The notes beneath the pieces were generated by a model. It was not told the DNA's origin and did no database searches. It saw only the letters and a list, made by a program, of their open reading frames with translations. From the NCBI RefSeq assembly GCF_023035295.1, contig NZ_CP075081.1:1-48229 (forward strand): DNA of 48,229 nucleotides. Direction: 5' to 3'. How positions within the stretch are numbered: position 1 is the first letter of the stretch; every line of letters starts with the position of its first letter. The DNA is from Borrelia coriaceae. Lineage in GTDB: Bacteria; Spirochaetota; Spirochaetia; Borreliales; Borreliaceae. The position numbers and the translations under genes are program-made. Below are positions 30,240 to 39,786 of this stretch, in pieces.

Positions 30240-31595
30240 CTATCCTGGTGTTTTTATACTTGCGTCTGTTTCTAATTTTGTTTCAGTATCAGTACTTGAG
30301 AGTGGTGAATGGCTATGATCTGTTTCATCATCGCTTCCAAAAAATGATTTGTAAACCCAACTAGGTAATACTAATTTAAGCATTTTCATTGTCATCTTTT
30401 TTAGCCATTCGTTTATATTACCGAAAAAACTTTTTAGTGATTCGATTAAAGGATCTGAAATATGAGTTTTAAATGAAAAACCTTCAGCCCATTCTACTAT
30501 CTTAAGTACAGCATCAAGTAATGGTTGTAAAGCCTTCGAAGTAAGTTCTGAAACTTTTTCCTGCGTCTTTTTTATGCTGGATTTAGTCTTTTCCGTTGTA
30601 CTTGTGTAGTTAGGAATCCCTAGTAAATTCCAATCCTTAATTACTTCTTTTAGTTGATCCACTCTATACTCAAGAGCTTGACTTGTTGCTAGTGTGTTAT
30701 ATTCCATTTTGGATTGTTCATTATATTTATTAGTAAATTCTTTAAATGAGCTCATAATATCATAAAGAGGCCCGCTTTTTCCTTGTAGGAATTCAACTAC
30801 TGCTGTAACAGCAGAACTACTATCCTCAACAACCCCAGTAGATTTAAGCCTAGCAGCAAACATTACTGCACTTTGAAGATTCTGTTGAGTATTCTGACCT
30901 AAGAATTGTAATTCTTTTCTAAGAACCCCAGCTGCATTTAAGAATTCTTCTCTTTCTAAATCACCTTCAAATCCTGAGAGGTCTTTGAGATTTTGATCAA
31001 TTAAGCTTTTTTCACCTTTTGTAAATAGTCTTGAAGTAACTGCTCCTAACTTACTTACTTTTGCTTTTTTTTCTAACGCTCCAAGGGCGAAATCAAATGC
31101 GCCTTGAGCGACCATTGCAGCAGCACCACCCACTGCAGCTCCAAGGGCAGTTCCAAGCGCAATGCCACCAACACCCGGCCCACCACCAGCACTCATACGT
31201 TTTTTCATAGCTTTACGAAGCGCTGCGTCTTTATGCTTTCCACTTTTCATTTCTTCATATTCCAATTGTCTCATATCTTTATCAGACATGAGTGAACGCT
31301 TGAATGCTTTTTTCCTAGCATCTTCAAATTTGTATCCTAGCTTAACAAGTTTTTTAGTTTCTTTAAGTCTAAATTTTTCTACATTTTCTCTTAAGCGTTC
31401 ATATTTTGTTTGTTTGGATAGTTCAGTTTTCTTTTGAGATAAGTTATGTTTTAATATGTCTTTTGTACTTCCAAGGGATGTTCTTTTGGGTTTAATTAAC
31501 TTTTCAAGTTTAGCTATGTCTTGTTCTAAGGCCTTACGAGTTATTGCATGATCAAGTACACCCTTAAATTTAATTGTGAAGTTTGTATCATTCAT
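30240..31595 (-). CDS. tape-measure-like protein (DUF759 type), unit B
   Basis: A 451-residue protein with an N-terminal coiled coil (about 20-125, Lys/Glu/Arg-rich), a Gly/Ala hydrophobic segment (about 135-172, GGGPGVGGIALGTALGAAVGG...), and a helical C-terminal part with another hydrophobic stretch near LLDAVLKIVEWAEGF. This is the arrangement of a short tail tape measure protein, which sets tail length and may insert into the membrane on infection. It follows the small DUF1322 and DUF1473 genes, the usual chaperone positions. Intact and single-copy. Confidence 0.78.
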   Translation of the reverse strand: MNDTNFTIKFKGVLDHAITRKALEQDIAKLEKLIKPKRTSLGSTKDILKHNLSQKKTELSKQTKYERLRENVEKFRLKETKKLVKLGYKFEDARKKAFKRSLMSDKDMRQLEYEEMKSGKHKDAALRKAMKKRMSAGGGPGVGGIALGTALGAAVGGAAAMVAQGAFDFALGALEKKAKVSKLGAVTSRLFTKGEKSLIDQNLKDLSGFEGDLEREEFLNAAGVLRKELQFLGQNTQQNLQSAVMFAARLKSTGVVEDSSSAVTAVVEFLQGKSGPLYDIMSSFKEFTNKYNEQSKMEYNTLATSQALEYRVDQLKEVIKDWNLLGIPNYTSTTEKTKSSIKKTQEKVSELTSKALQPLLDAVLKIVEWAEGFSFKTHISDPLIESLKSFFGNINEWLKKMTMKMLKLVLPSWVYKSFFGSDDETDHSHSPLSSTDTETKLETDASIKTPG

Positions 31596-31828
31596 AATAT
31601 ACCTTTACTAAGAAACATTTCAAATATTTGTTTTTCAAGTTTAAGTTCAGATATTTTATTAACTTCCATTAAATCTTTATAATTTAATTTTTTTACTTCA
31701 TTGACACTACAAATACCCATGATAATTGGAAAAAAATATTTGTTCTTTTTTATCTTTTCAAGTAGATTAAAATATGAATGCTTAGTTTCATTGAATAGTT
31801 TCATATATTCATTACTATTGCTTTTCAT
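31592..31828 (-). CDS. DUF1322-type small tail chaperone-like protein, unit B
   Basis: A 78-residue helical protein between DUF1473 and the tape measure gene, overlapping the latter by four bases. The pattern ICSVNEVKKLNYKDLMEVNKISELKLEKQIFEMFLS is similar to small tail-assembly chaperones. I assign DUF1322 by order and size only. Confidence 0.65.
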   Translation of the reverse strand: MKSNSNEYMKLFNETKHSYFNLLEKIKKNKYFFPIIMGICSVNEVKKLNYKDLMEVNKISELKLEKQIFEMFLSKGIL

Positions 31829-31843
31829 AAGTTTTAAACATCC

Positions 31844-32275
31844 TTATATTTTGATATTTTTGATATTCTGTATTATCTGTTCATAATTCCAACTATCATC
31901 AATGTAATCAAATTGTACAAACCCATCAGCATTATTTAGATAATGACTTAAGTAAACAAATGATGGTTTTTTAAAATCGGGATCTAATTTGAATGTATCA
32001 AACTGAATTGAGTAAAGTATTGCAGTAAGATAATCTTTGTAGTAAGCAATGTATTTTCTATTTTCATTTAAAATGAAGTAAAACTCATCTAAAAAGTTAG
32101 GTTTAATCATAAGATCTGTTATTGCTTTTAGGTATTCAAGTTCATTAAGTTTTTCAAGACCATAATTTTGTGAAAATCCTAATATAGAATCCCACTTGTA
32201 AACCGGCAGCACTTTTACTTCAAATGTGTGAGTTTGATCCTTGGTTAATATATTCATTTTATATCTTGTAATCAT
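31844..32275 (-). CDS. DUF1473-type tail assembly protein, unit B
   Basis: A 143-residue protein (MITRYKMNILTKDQTHTFEVKVLPVYKWDSILGFSQNYGLEKLNELEYL...). It lies between tail tube and tape measure genes, where tail assembly chaperones usually lie; family DUF1473 by position. No membrane segments or motifs. An alternative start at the second Met (MNILTK) is possible. Confidence 0.68.
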   Translation of the reverse strand: MITRYKMNILTKDQTHTFEVKVLPVYKWDSILGFSQNYGLEKLNELEYLKAITDLMIKPNFLDEFYFILNENRKYIAYYKDYLTAILYSIQFDTFKLDPDFKKPSFVYLSHYLNNADGFVQFDYIDDSWNYEQIIQNIKNIKI

Positions 32276-32284
32276 AAAGCCTCC

Positions 32285-32716
32285 TTAATTATTGTTGGGA
32301 GCATCAACTGTACAGTTAACTGCTCTTATTTCAAAAGTAACTTTTTCAGCTTCAGCTGAGTAATTTCTAGATGGTTCTTCTGAAAAGAATGCATATTGAG
32401 ATATGATTTTGATGTCTTGTAAATCATTGAATGCTAAAGATAACATCTTTGCATTTTTACTTTTACTAATATCATAAAATTGGTCTTTTGCAAGCTTTGT
32501 TAGCAGTTTGTACTCATAAGATCCAATTGTAACTTCTATGTTGAATATAAAAACAATTGTTCTAGGGTCTCTAAAGCTAATTACAGGAAAACCTCTGTCT
32601 TCACTACTAGCTACTGCTCTTGTTGTAGGTTCACTTGTGAGTTCTAATTTCCCACCTTGAATTTCAACCCCACCAATGAAAAAAACTATATTTGATAAAT
32701 CATAATATTGTGACAT
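32285..32716 (-). CDS. tail tube-like protein (DUF1463 type), unit B
   Basis: A 143-residue β-rich protein: MSQYYDLSNIVFFIGGVEIQGGKLELTSEPTTRAVASSEDRGFPVISFRDPRTIVFIFNIEVTIGS. The start 'Y....v.v.i.G..i.g..' and the later 'FEIRAVNCTV' strand resemble tail tube proteins (DUF3277-like), and the gene directly follows the sheath-like gene, as in contractile-tail phages. Single copy. Confidence 0.72.
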   Translation of the reverse strand: MSQYYDLSNIVFFIGGVEIQGGKLELTSEPTTRAVASSEDRGFPVISFRDPRTIVFIFNIEVTIGSYEYKLLTKLAKDQFYDISKSKNAKMLSLAFNDLQDIKIISQYAFFSEEPSRNYSAEAEKVTFEIRAVNCTVDAPNNN

Positions 32717-32718
32717 TT

Positions 32719-33849
32719 CTAAACCCCCTCTAGGCTATTTATATAACTTTGTATATCTTCAGCCGTAATGTTTAAAACAACAGAATTCATGGAGTAGTTA
32801 TAAGTAATCTCTATTGATAAGCAAAGCTTTAATTGAGGTATTGGTGATATTTCAATTTTAAGGTTAGAATAAGAGACAATTATATGTTTATCAATGAAAC
32901 CTTTAAGCATGCATTCAATAGCAGCACTGTAAGCATTGTCTTTTTCACCCGATAATTGTAAAGCTGATAATTTACTGTTTTGTCTATTATTAACATTCCA
33001 TACTCTAATAAGTTCAGATGTGAGCTCATATTTGATATAGTGATAAGTAAATAATTCATCAATTGCAGTTCCTTGAAGAGTTACACCTTCTTTAAAAGCT
33101 TTAACCCCATCAAGTCCCGTTTCATTAAGCAATGAGTAAAAGTTAATGTTAGCTTTTCTAAGTTTACTAATCTCATTATCATCAGTAATAGGATCTACAC
33201 CATTAAAATTAAGTCCATAAGGATTTACAGCATGAAACATATTAGCTTCATGTAAGTATTTAGATATAAATCTTAAATGTAACTGTTCTTCTTTTTTGGA
33301 ATGAATAACAATAATTTTTTCTTTGGAATTAGTATTAGAGTTAAATAATTTGTTTATTTCAGAGTCTTTAGTTGCAAATACAAAAAAGTGCTTATCATCT
33401 TTAAAATTTGTATAGTCTTTTTCATAAATAGCAAGGCCATCATCACCATTAGTATCTTTATAAGTATTTATAAGAACAACAAAAGTATATCTATGTTTTT
33501 TAAGTTGGTTTTTAATTTCCTTTGATTCTGTACCCTCTTTATATATGAGGAGTTTAACTGATTTTAATCCTTGATCCCTTGAAGAGAAGAATGCTTCTAT
33601 TGCTTTATTTAGATATTCCTTTTCTTTGTCAAAGTCTTCATCACCATTTTTACCGTCTTTTTCAAGTGCATTAATTTGCTTTTCAAAATTATTTATATTC
33701 AAATTTAGTATCTTAACTTTAAGTTGTGAACCTTTTTCTTCTGCTTTAATCTTTGAACATTTATATACTAACAATGGATTGTAATAATTTACATGTTTTA
33801 TATCTAAGGCTTGACGAGTTAAATTGACATTAATGGTGTCTTGTGGCAT
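32719..33849 (-). CDS. tail sheath-like protein (DUF787 type), unit B
   Basis: A 376-residue protein before the tube gene, in the sheath position, of the Borrelia DUF787 type. Features: N-terminal INVNLTRQALDIKHVNYYNPLLVYK, a charged middle, GLNFNGVDPITDDNEISKLRKANINFYSLLNETGLDGVKAFKEGVTLQGTAIDELFTYHYIKYEL, which has the sheath-type 'l...n.N.....' and 'D.......l.....l' arrangement, and C-terminal IEISPIPQLKLCLSIEITYNYSMNSVVLNI. The first 20 bases overlap the DUF764 end. Absent from unit A because of the 7.6-kb deletion. Confidence 0.75.
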   Translation of the reverse strand: MPQDTINVNLTRQALDIKHVNYYNPLLVYKCSKIKAEEKGSQLKVKILNLNINNFEKQINALEKDGKNGDEDFDKEKEYLNKAIEAFFSSRDQGLKSVKLLIYKEGTESKEIKNQLKKHRYTFVVLINTYKDTNGDDGLAIYEKDYTNFKDDKHFFVFATKDSEINKLFNSNTNSKEKIIVIHSKKEEQLHLRFISKYLHEANMFHAVNPYGLNFNGVDPITDDNEISKLRKANINFYSLLNETGLDGVKAFKEGVTLQGTAIDELFTYHYIKYELTSELIRVWNVNNRQNSKLSALQLSGEKDNAYSAAIECMLKGFIDKHIIVSYSNLKIEISPIPQLKLCLSIEITYNYSMNSVVLNITAEDIQSYINSLEGV

Positions 33850-34396
33850 TTTTGTTCTCCTTTAACTTTTCTATAATCTGTGCATTAGCTTTAAAGTTTT
33901 GACTACAACAATAAGCAGCATTGCTATAATTGGAATCAATTTTAATAAGTCCATTGTTTTGCATATTTGTTGTAGGATAGATATATAAGTTAACCCTAAT
34001 TGAGTATTTATCATCATCTTCTTGTTCTAGTGTTAACTTACAAGTATTTTCATGAATAAAATCAGTTAACAAACTATAGATTTGAAGCATGGTGTAATAT
34101 GAATCCCTATCTTTAGAATCTATAACTTGACTTAAAATAAATATTTGAAAATGCAAACTAAATTCATTTACATTAGAGTAAAATTCACCGCATCTTGAAT
34201 TTGGTATTAATAAGTTGTCTATATTTTCAAATTTAACTGCACATATATTTTCAGACTTGGTAGTGTGTTTAGAGATGTATGGATGATTATATGTATGAAT
34301 TATGTCTAAGCTTATTCCTAATTTCTTAATGACTTCTTTAAAACTTTTTAGATAATCTAGTAAACAAGTATGTATAGCCTTAATATTGAGTATCAT
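33830..34396 (-). CDS. DUF764-type tail-completion protein, unit B
   Basis: A 188-residue intact protein starting MILNIKAIHTCLLDYLKSFKEVIKKLGISLD. The C-terminal third (HENTCKLTLEQEDDDKYSIRVNLYIYPTTNM...) is present here and replaced in the unit A chimera. Residues 1-114 are practically identical between units, even at DNA level. Position between neck and sheath genes suggests a tail terminator-like role. Overlaps both neighbours by a few bases. Confidence 0.72.
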   Translation of the reverse strand: MILNIKAIHTCLLDYLKSFKEVIKKLGISLDIIHTYNHPYISKHTTKSENICAVKFENIDNLLIPNSRCGEFYSNVNEFSLHFQIFILSQVIDSKDRDSYYTMLQIYSLLTDFIHENTCKLTLEQEDDDKYSIRVNLYIYPTTNMQNNGLIKIDSNYSNAAYCCSQNFKANAQIIEKLKENKNATRHH

Positions 34397-34767
34397 TGGT
34401 TTATCCTATAACTAATAGAATTAAGCATATTTGCAGTATCAATTAATGTTGATCTTGGGTAAGATGACCCTTTTCTTTTCTTATATGCAATGGTTTTAGC
34501 TTGTATTTGAGGTTTTACTTTATTTGATACAACATAATTAGTGTAATAAGTAATAAAAGCCTTTGCTATGGCTTGCATACCTTTTTTAGGATGTTCCATG
34601 AAGCAATTTCTTACATAGTTTGTATCTATATAATTCTTAAATCCCATTTCATTAGCAACAGCATATAAGTGTGATCTTGAAGGTAATTTGCTACTACCAA
34701 ATTCATGCATACGAGCAATTTTTGCATTTCTTTTATCAAACCAACCAATCTCAATCTCTATTTCCAT
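34393..34767 (-). CDS. head-tail connector-type cp32 protein, unit B
   Basis: A 124-residue copy of 7280-7654 with about six substitutions (e.g. GSSKLPSR for GNSKLPSR). Overlaps DUF764 by four bases and DUF1506 by ten. Confidence 0.7.
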   Translation of the reverse strand: MEIEIEIGWFDKRNAKIARMHEFGSSKLPSRSHLYAVANEMGFKNYIDTNYVRNCFMEHPKKGMQAIAKAFITYYTNYVVSNKVKPQIQAKTIAYKKRKGSSYPRSTLIDTANMLNSISYRINQ

Positions 34768-35147
34768 TCTATTACCTTCAAAATGATAGTGAGATAGCCA
34801 ATACTAGAGTCAATACTAACTATTTCATAAAACATATTAGAATCTGATATTCTATCTTTAAGTTCAAACTCTAAATTGGATGTAGTATAAAGTTTATGAA
34901 GTGACTTTATGTCATAAAGATTAGTATCAGATAAATTGGTAAGTTCATCTGATACTATACTAAAAAATACGCCTTTAAACTGCTCAAAGTTGTTCTTATC
35001 ATATGTCAATTGATAATCTGATAAGTCTTCTGAATAAGAATATGAGCCTTTATAGAGTTTGAGTGTCTCTTCATTCTCAAAGTAAGAGATTACTCTTGAT
35101 GCTAAGCTTGCTAGTCTAGTTCTAATACTATTATTATGTGTCATCAT
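34758..35147 (-). CDS. DUF1506-type head-tail protein, unit B
   Basis: A 129-residue intact gene starting at MMTHNNSIRTRLASLASRVISYFENEE (ATG 35147). An upstream in-frame start at 35168 would overlap the preceding gene further without a site. Size fits the Borrelia DUF1506 family (about 130 residues). The middle part (SYSYSEDLSDYQLTYDKNN...) is what the 143-bp deletion removed from unit A. Confidence 0.72.
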   Translation of the reverse strand: MMTHNNSIRTRLASLASRVISYFENEETLKLYKGSYSYSEDLSDYQLTYDKNNFEQFKGVFFSIVSDELTNLSDTNLYDIKSLHKLYTTSNLEFELKDRISDSNMFYEIVSIDSSIGYLTIILKVIEWK

Positions 35148-35542
35148 TTGAGGATTCCTATACAACAAGTTGGATTAGTTGTTTGGCTTTTAAGACTACT
35201 AAGTAAAGATTCAAACTGATTACAAAAACTTGTGTTTGCATTAGATTCATTGCCAATAGTAGGATAATATGAAATTTCAAGCTCATTAATCTTCTCATTT
35301 TTGATACGGTTAAAATCAAATTCACGTATAAGACCAGTCTGATTTAGTTTACAACCTATATAGTAATAAAGTAGTAATATCAGATGTGAGGAGGTAAGCA
35401 TGTCAGCATTAATTCCTTTGGTAGTTATTATCATCTCAAGTAATTCTGTATAAGTTTGAAATTGGGTAAATGATAATACTTCTTCAGTTAAATTAAGTAA
35501 ACTTAGTATTTTACTATGAAGTGTTTGCAATTCTGATGACAT
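35144..35542 (-). CDS. head-tail adaptor-type cp32 protein, unit B
   Basis: A 132-residue counterpart of 7888-8283. Start taken at ATG 35542 (MSSELQTLHSK), which has GGAGAGGG upstream; a longer frame to 35584 would run into the capsid gene end. One extra residue against unit A (YYPTIGNE against YHPIGNE). Confidence 0.7.
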   Translation of the reverse strand: MSSELQTLHSKILSLLNLTEEVLSFTQFQTYTELLEMIITTKGINADMLTSSHLILLLYYYIGCKLNQTGLIREFDFNRIKNEKINELEISYYPTIGNESNANTSFCNQFESLLSSLKSQTTNPTCCIGILK

Positions 35543-35564
35543 ATTTACCCTCTCCTTACTAATC

Positions 35565-36542
35565 TTACTTTTGCTTAATATCAACCTTTAAAATAATATT
35601 CTGTGTTGCTATGAGGCCACCTAGTACAAAATCAATGTATGAATGGGCAATATCAGTTGAATCTTTATCAACTTGTTCATTTGGCATTGGTAACATGTAT
35701 TTACTTGGCTTTAATTTAATTAATTCTGAATTTAATGGGTAAATTAATATCTGATTTGAGAGTAAGTTAGATGTTTGGATATATACTTCTTGTCTATTAT
35801 TAACAGCCTTAATAGTCTTGATAAGGAAATCTTCCCATGAATCAGTTGAAGAATAAATATTAGATGATGGAGGTTCACTTGATACTGAATAAGGTTTAAC
35901 TAGTTTTAAACTTGTTACGGGATCAACTAGTACCATAAATGGAGTAGAAAACTCATCACCAAGTTCTAATTTTCCAAGTCCTTCTTCAATCTTTTCAAAG
36001 ATCTTATCCATTTTATTTTTATCACCATTACCTACTTCTTCTTGAATTTGGTTAGGCATATTAAGAAGGCCATACATATTAGGAAGCATACGTTTTTCAT
36101 TCTTACCATCTTTTTGGATTGAAACAGAACCAGTTAATATAAAGTGATTTATAAGTTTAACAATCTCATTACTTGCTAACTTATATGCTTCTTTAAATGG
36201 AAGTAAATTGTTATTTACATCACCCGCATAATCATTATTTTTATAAAATCCTTCAGAACCTTGTTTTAAATGTCTAAACTTATATTGTAATTTAAGATAG
36301 TTAAGTCTAACTGATTCTGAACGGAACCCAATAGTAGCAATAGTATTAACTTCATTTACTAATGTTGTTGGATTAGCATTAAGAAAGGCATCCCATTTTA
36401 TTGTTTTTAAGTAACCTATCTTGATATCTACATCTTCAATTTGGTCATTAGAAAACCAATCATAGAATGCTGGCATTTTTACTTCATTAAATATATTTGC
36501 TATTTCTTTAGCATAATAATTTTGATCATATAACTCTGACAT
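35565..36542 (-). CDS. probable major capsid protein, unit B
   Basis: A 325-residue protein about 90% identical to 8308-9294, differing mainly in the Ser/Asn-rich loops (VGNGDKNKMD, SVSSEPPSSNIYSS), which are likely surface loops. The same capsid landmarks are present. Confidence 0.75.
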   Translation of the reverse strand: MSELYDQNYYAKEIANIFNEVKMPAFYDWFSNDQIEDVDIKIGYLKTIKWDAFLNANPTTLVNEVNTIATIGFRSESVRLNYLKLQYKFRHLKQGSEGFYKNNDYAGDVNNNLLPFKEAYKLASNEIVKLINHFILTGSVSIQKDGKNEKRMLPNMYGLLNMPNQIQEEVGNGDKNKMDKIFEKIEEGLGKLELGDEFSTPFMVLVDPVTSLKLVKPYSVSSEPPSSNIYSSTDSWEDFLIKTIKAVNNRQEVYIQTSNLLSNQILIYPLNSELIKLKPSKYMLPMPNEQVDKDSTDIAHSYIDFVLGGLIATQNIILKVDIKQK

Positions 36543-36554
36543 CTCTAACCCCCT

Positions 36555-37148
36555 TTAATTTGCTGCTTTGCATTTATTTCCATAAATAGCTACATGTACC
36601 ATGAAAAGCTTTTGATCAGTACCATCAAGTGAAATTGAATCTGATAAAGCTATGGCATTAATTTTGCTACTATTTGAATCATCTTTTTCAAGCTGACCAT
36701 CTTCATTGAATTTAAGCTTGGATTCTTTCTTAACCTCACCATCTTTTGCTACTAAATACCCAGTAAAGTTATTTGTAATAGGAATTACTGTAGCAGTCTG
36801 TGTAAACTCATCTATGTCTGTGCATATACCATAAAGGTCATCACAACCCCCGGCCTCAACATGAGGTTCATAGTGTGGTTGATTTTCTTCTTCTTTATCT
36901 ACAACTAGTTTTACTCCTCTTTTATATGGATAGCCTTTAAAGGAGTAATTTTCTAATTTGTCATTCTTACTAGTTAGAGTCCCACCTTGATTAGAGAAGT
37001 GTAAATTTTTATCTCTAAAATCAACCTTATTACTAAAAGTACTAGCATCACTAGTAGGGTTCTTCATTTGCTTTTTTAGATCTTTTGCCTTTTCTTGATA
37101 TTCAGTTACTAACTGAGTTATATTTGACACTTTAACCTCCTTAGCCAA
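36555..37148 (-). CDS. DUF228-type capsid decoration-like protein, unit B copy 1
   Basis: A 197-residue DUF228 protein, orthologue of 9319-9897: DASTFSNKVDFRDKNLHFSNQGG, GYPYKRGVKLVV, DLYGICTDIDEFTQTATVIPITNNF, and C-terminal HVAIYGNKCKAAN. First of two intact tandem paralogues. Confidence 0.75.
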   Translation of the reverse strand: MAKEVKVSNITQLVTEYQEKAKDLKKQMKNPTSDASTFSNKVDFRDKNLHFSNQGGTLTSKNDKLENYSFKGYPYKRGVKLVVDKEEENQPHYEPHVEAGGCDDLYGICTDIDEFTQTATVIPITNNFTGYLVAKDGEVKKESKLKFNEDGQLEKDDSNSSKINAIALSDSISLDGTDQKLFMVHVAIYGNKCKAAN

Positions 37149-37158
37149 TTAATTCATT

Positions 37159-37749
37159 CTAAAGATCGCATTTACTACCATAAATGGCTATTTTTATTAA
37201 ATACAGCTTATAATCCTCTTGATCTTTTTTAGATATGTCATCAGTAAGATTTAATGTAAATACATTTGATAATGCAATAGCTTTAATTGGTACTTGTGAA
37301 TCATAAGATGATTTAATAACTTTTCCATCTGAATCAAAATCTAACTTATCACCAATAGAAATACCATCAGAACTTCTAGAAATTACATATCCTTGGAAAT
37401 TATTTGTTATTGGTATGACTGTAGCAGTTTTTGTAAACTCATCAATATCAATGCATATACCATACAAATCATCACAACCCCCGGCTTCAACACAAGGTTC
37501 ACTACCATCTTCAAAAGATAACTTAACACCACGTTTATATGGGTATCCTTTAACGGGATAATTTTCTAATTTGTCAACACTGCTAGTTAGAGTACCACCT
37601 TGATTAGAGAAGTGTAGATTTTTATCCTTAAAACCTATATCTACATGAAAAAGCCCAGCATCTCTATTAGGATTTTTCATTAGATCTTGTATCTCTTTTA
37701 CCTTTTTATCATATTCTTCTTTAAGTTTAGCTATATTTTCTTGTGGCAT
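37159..37749 (-). CDS. DUF228-type capsid decoration-like protein, unit B copy 2
   Basis: A 196-residue paralogue of the next gene downstream, with the same core (DLYGICIDIDEFTKTATVIPITNNFQGYV). Its C-terminal half is closest to the long unit A protein 9924-10763 (GDKLDFDSDGKVIKSS; LNLTDDISKK), but it has no charged N-terminal extension. The shared segments suggest gene conversion among DUF228 copies. Confidence 0.75.
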   Translation of the reverse strand: MPQENIAKLKEEYDKKVKEIQDLMKNPNRDAGLFHVDIGFKDKNLHFSNQGGTLTSSVDKLENYPVKGYPYKRGVKLSFEDGSEPCVEAGGCDDLYGICIDIDEFTKTATVIPITNNFQGYVISRSSDGISIGDKLDFDSDGKVIKSSYDSQVPIKAIALSNVFTLNLTDDISKKDQEDYKLYLIKIAIYGSKCDL

Positions 37750-37763
37750 ATATACTCATCTCC

Positions 37764-38438
37764 TTAAGCAGTTTTTTGTTTTCTAGATTTGTAAAATTGA
37801 TTTCTTCTTTCTTTATAAGCATTAGCAATAGAAATACTAAACTCACTAAAGTTTTGAGGAGTAAAATTAGAATCTAATAGTGATATATCCTCATTTGTTA
37901 AGGCTAGTTTAATCTCACCTTTTGAATTGACACTTGTAGATTGGATTCTTTTCTTTATATTTACTTTAGCAAGGTTTACAAGTTGTTCAAGTAATTCACC
38001 ATCTAAGTGACTAGTATCTCTTACCTTAGAAATGGCATAAATTTCTTCAATGGGCACATATTTTCTAACAAGTTCCCTACGCTGTGCTTGCATTATGTCT
38101 TTTAATAAGTATCCCTTAGCAAGTAATGTCTCTTTATTAAAATGACTACTTAAATGCTTACGAGCTAAATTATCAATCTCATTAATACGAGAAGCTTCAC
38201 TTAATAATTTATTTTCTTCTTCTAAACGCGCTTGTGACTCTGAAAGTTCTTTTGATATCCTTTCATTAATAGTTAAATTCTTACCTTCAGATTCTTTTGA
38301 TGCTTTATATGCCTTATACTCTTCATATTCTTTTAAACTTAAAGTAATACTGTCTGTATTCTCTTTATTACCCTCTGTATTTTGAATTAAAGTATCTTCT
38401 TGTGTACTAGCTACATTTTCTTGTATTTCTTGGTTCAT
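37764..38438 (-). CDS. DUF1357-type scaffold-like protein, unit B
   Basis: A 224-residue, highly charged helical protein (MNQEIQENVASTQEDTLIQN... ISKELSESQARLEEENKLLSEASRINEID). The size matches the Borrelia DUF1357 family. Acidic N-terminal part plus coiled coil plus basic C-terminus (ERRNQFYKSRKQKTA) between portal and capsid genes is the layout of a capsid scaffold. In unit A only the first 84 residues remain, fused to a DUF228 end. Confidence 0.72.
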   Translation of the reverse strand: MNQEIQENVASTQEDTLIQNTEGNKENTDSITLSLKEYEEYKAYKASKESEGKNLTINERISKELSESQARLEEENKLLSEASRINEIDNLARKHLSSHFNKETLLAKGYLLKDIMQAQRRELVRKYVPIEEIYAISKVRDTSHLDGELLEQLVNLAKVNIKKRIQSTSVNSKGEIKLALTNEDISLLDSNFTPQNFSEFSISIANAYKERRNQFYKSRKQKTA

Positions 38439-38449
38439 AAACTCTCCTT

Positions 38450-39652
38450 CTAGATTTCATAAAAAAATAATTTTGATCTTAAAGACTCAAGTTCACTTTT
38501 ACTTAATGTATTACTTGCTTCTAATTCCTTGTATTTAAGGGTTAATTCTATCAGTCTAGAATCTCTTTCATACTTTTCTTCTTCAGTAAGAATATGCAAT
38601 GAGTTAAATCTAATGTCTAAATAATAGTATTTGTTAAGTTTACTGTTACAACTAATTTCTAATTCTTCTTGAACACCTTTTAAAAAGTCATAATAATTAG
38701 ATCTGTCCCCTTTACCATCACTACCAAGCCCCTTAACTTGTTCATTAAAGCTTCTAGTTAAAGGCTCCTTAGTATCAGCACCTATCTTTGCTTTTACTAA
38801 TGCTAAAGCCTCTTTTAAATAGGTTATGTCATACTTAATAACTTCAAGTGAAGCATCTGATGTACCACTATAAAATATACCTTCATTATTTAAATTCCCT
38901 TTAAGTCTATATAATTCTCTTTCAAGTTCATTATTTACACCTTTAAACTTGCTTACATGATGCTCATCATTACTTCTAAATATATTAGTAAATAAACTTC
39001 CCTTATCAACACTTCTAGTTAGAAGATCTAGAGATGTTTTAGCATTAACTAAAGCATCTTGTAATTCTACTAATGCTTCATCTTTATAAAATAAAAAATT
39101 ATGATTCTTGATTCTCTTTTCTATTTCTTTATATATTTGTTCAAAAAGATATATATTAAGCAAAAAGCTTTGTGTATAACATGGACTGTATGCTTTAAGT
39201 ATATAGTCATAATTAGAGTGTATTATCACTCTACTCTTATGAATCTTTATTTCCTTATAAGATATATTATCATTTTCATTTACTTTCAAATTGTATGTTA
39301 TATAAGTAGCATCAGGCCCCTCATCACGAACACTATTATAATCAAGATACATAAATCCAGTAGGAAATTCCTTATTTACTTCTAAGTGTAAATCTTGTAG
39401 TTGGTCTTCTGTTTTAACTAAAATATACCCAACACCATTGAAACGGTAACTGATTATGCACTGCAATAATGTTGCTTTTAATTCTATTTTTAACGCATCT
39501 AAAGCATCTTCAATAGACAAGGAAGTTGGAATTACACTATTTAAAGTGATCCCATTCTTAAGAACATCCTCTGCTACATTTGAGATGTAATTTTTAAAGA
39601 ATATTGAATACTTGTATAGGTCTTTAGCATGAACTTTGAAATCTAATCTCAT
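38450..39652 (-). CDS. portal protein, unit B
   Basis: A 400-residue portal protein, about 96% identical to 11125-12330 (differences cluster at residues 180-265, e.g. RSNDEHHVSKFKG). The conserved KIGADTKEPLTRSFNEQ region is unchanged. Confidence 0.85.
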   Translation of the reverse strand: MRLDFKVHAKDLYKYSIFFKNYISNVAEDVLKNGITLNSVIPTSLSIEDALDALKIELKATLLQCIISYRFNGVGYILVKTEDQLQDLHLEVNKEFPTGFMYLDYNSVRDEGPDATYITYNLKVNENDNISYKEIKIHKSRVIIHSNYDYILKAYSPCYTQSFLLNIYLFEQIYKEIEKRIKNHNFLFYKDEALVELQDALVNAKTSLDLLTRSVDKGSLFTNIFRSNDEHHVSKFKGVNNELERELYRLKGNLNNEGIFYSGTSDASLEVIKYDITYLKEALALVKAKIGADTKEPLTRSFNEQVKGLGSDGKGDRSNYYDFLKGVQEELEISCNSKLNKYYYLDIRFNSLHILTEEEKYERDSRLIELTLKYKELEASNTLSKSELESLRSKLFFYEI

Positions 39653-39679
39653 TTATTCTTATAACCTTTAACCATATAA

Positions 39680-39708
39680 AATATACTGCAATACTCAGTT
39701 TTTGCTAA
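39680..39708 (-). promoter_or_regulatory. promoter/operator upstream of portal gene, unit B
   Basis: Minus strand: TTAGCA (39708-39703), 17-base spacer AAAACTGAGTATTGCAG, TATATT (39685-39680). The palindrome AATACTCAG-TTTTTG-CTAAGTATT has one mismatch. Same layout as 12358-12386. Confidence 0.6.
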
Positions 39709-39786
39709 GTATTTTTAACAAAAAAAATAAGGGTTGTGGAAAAAAGTTTGTTGTTTAAATATGACTTTAAAAAGGTGATAATTAAT

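Noticed and set aside
31104..31437. Plus-strand Pro/Thr/Ser-rich frames opposite the tape measure gene
   Set aside because: They arise from the complement of the Gly/Ala segment, have no start signals, and lie inside a well-supported gene.
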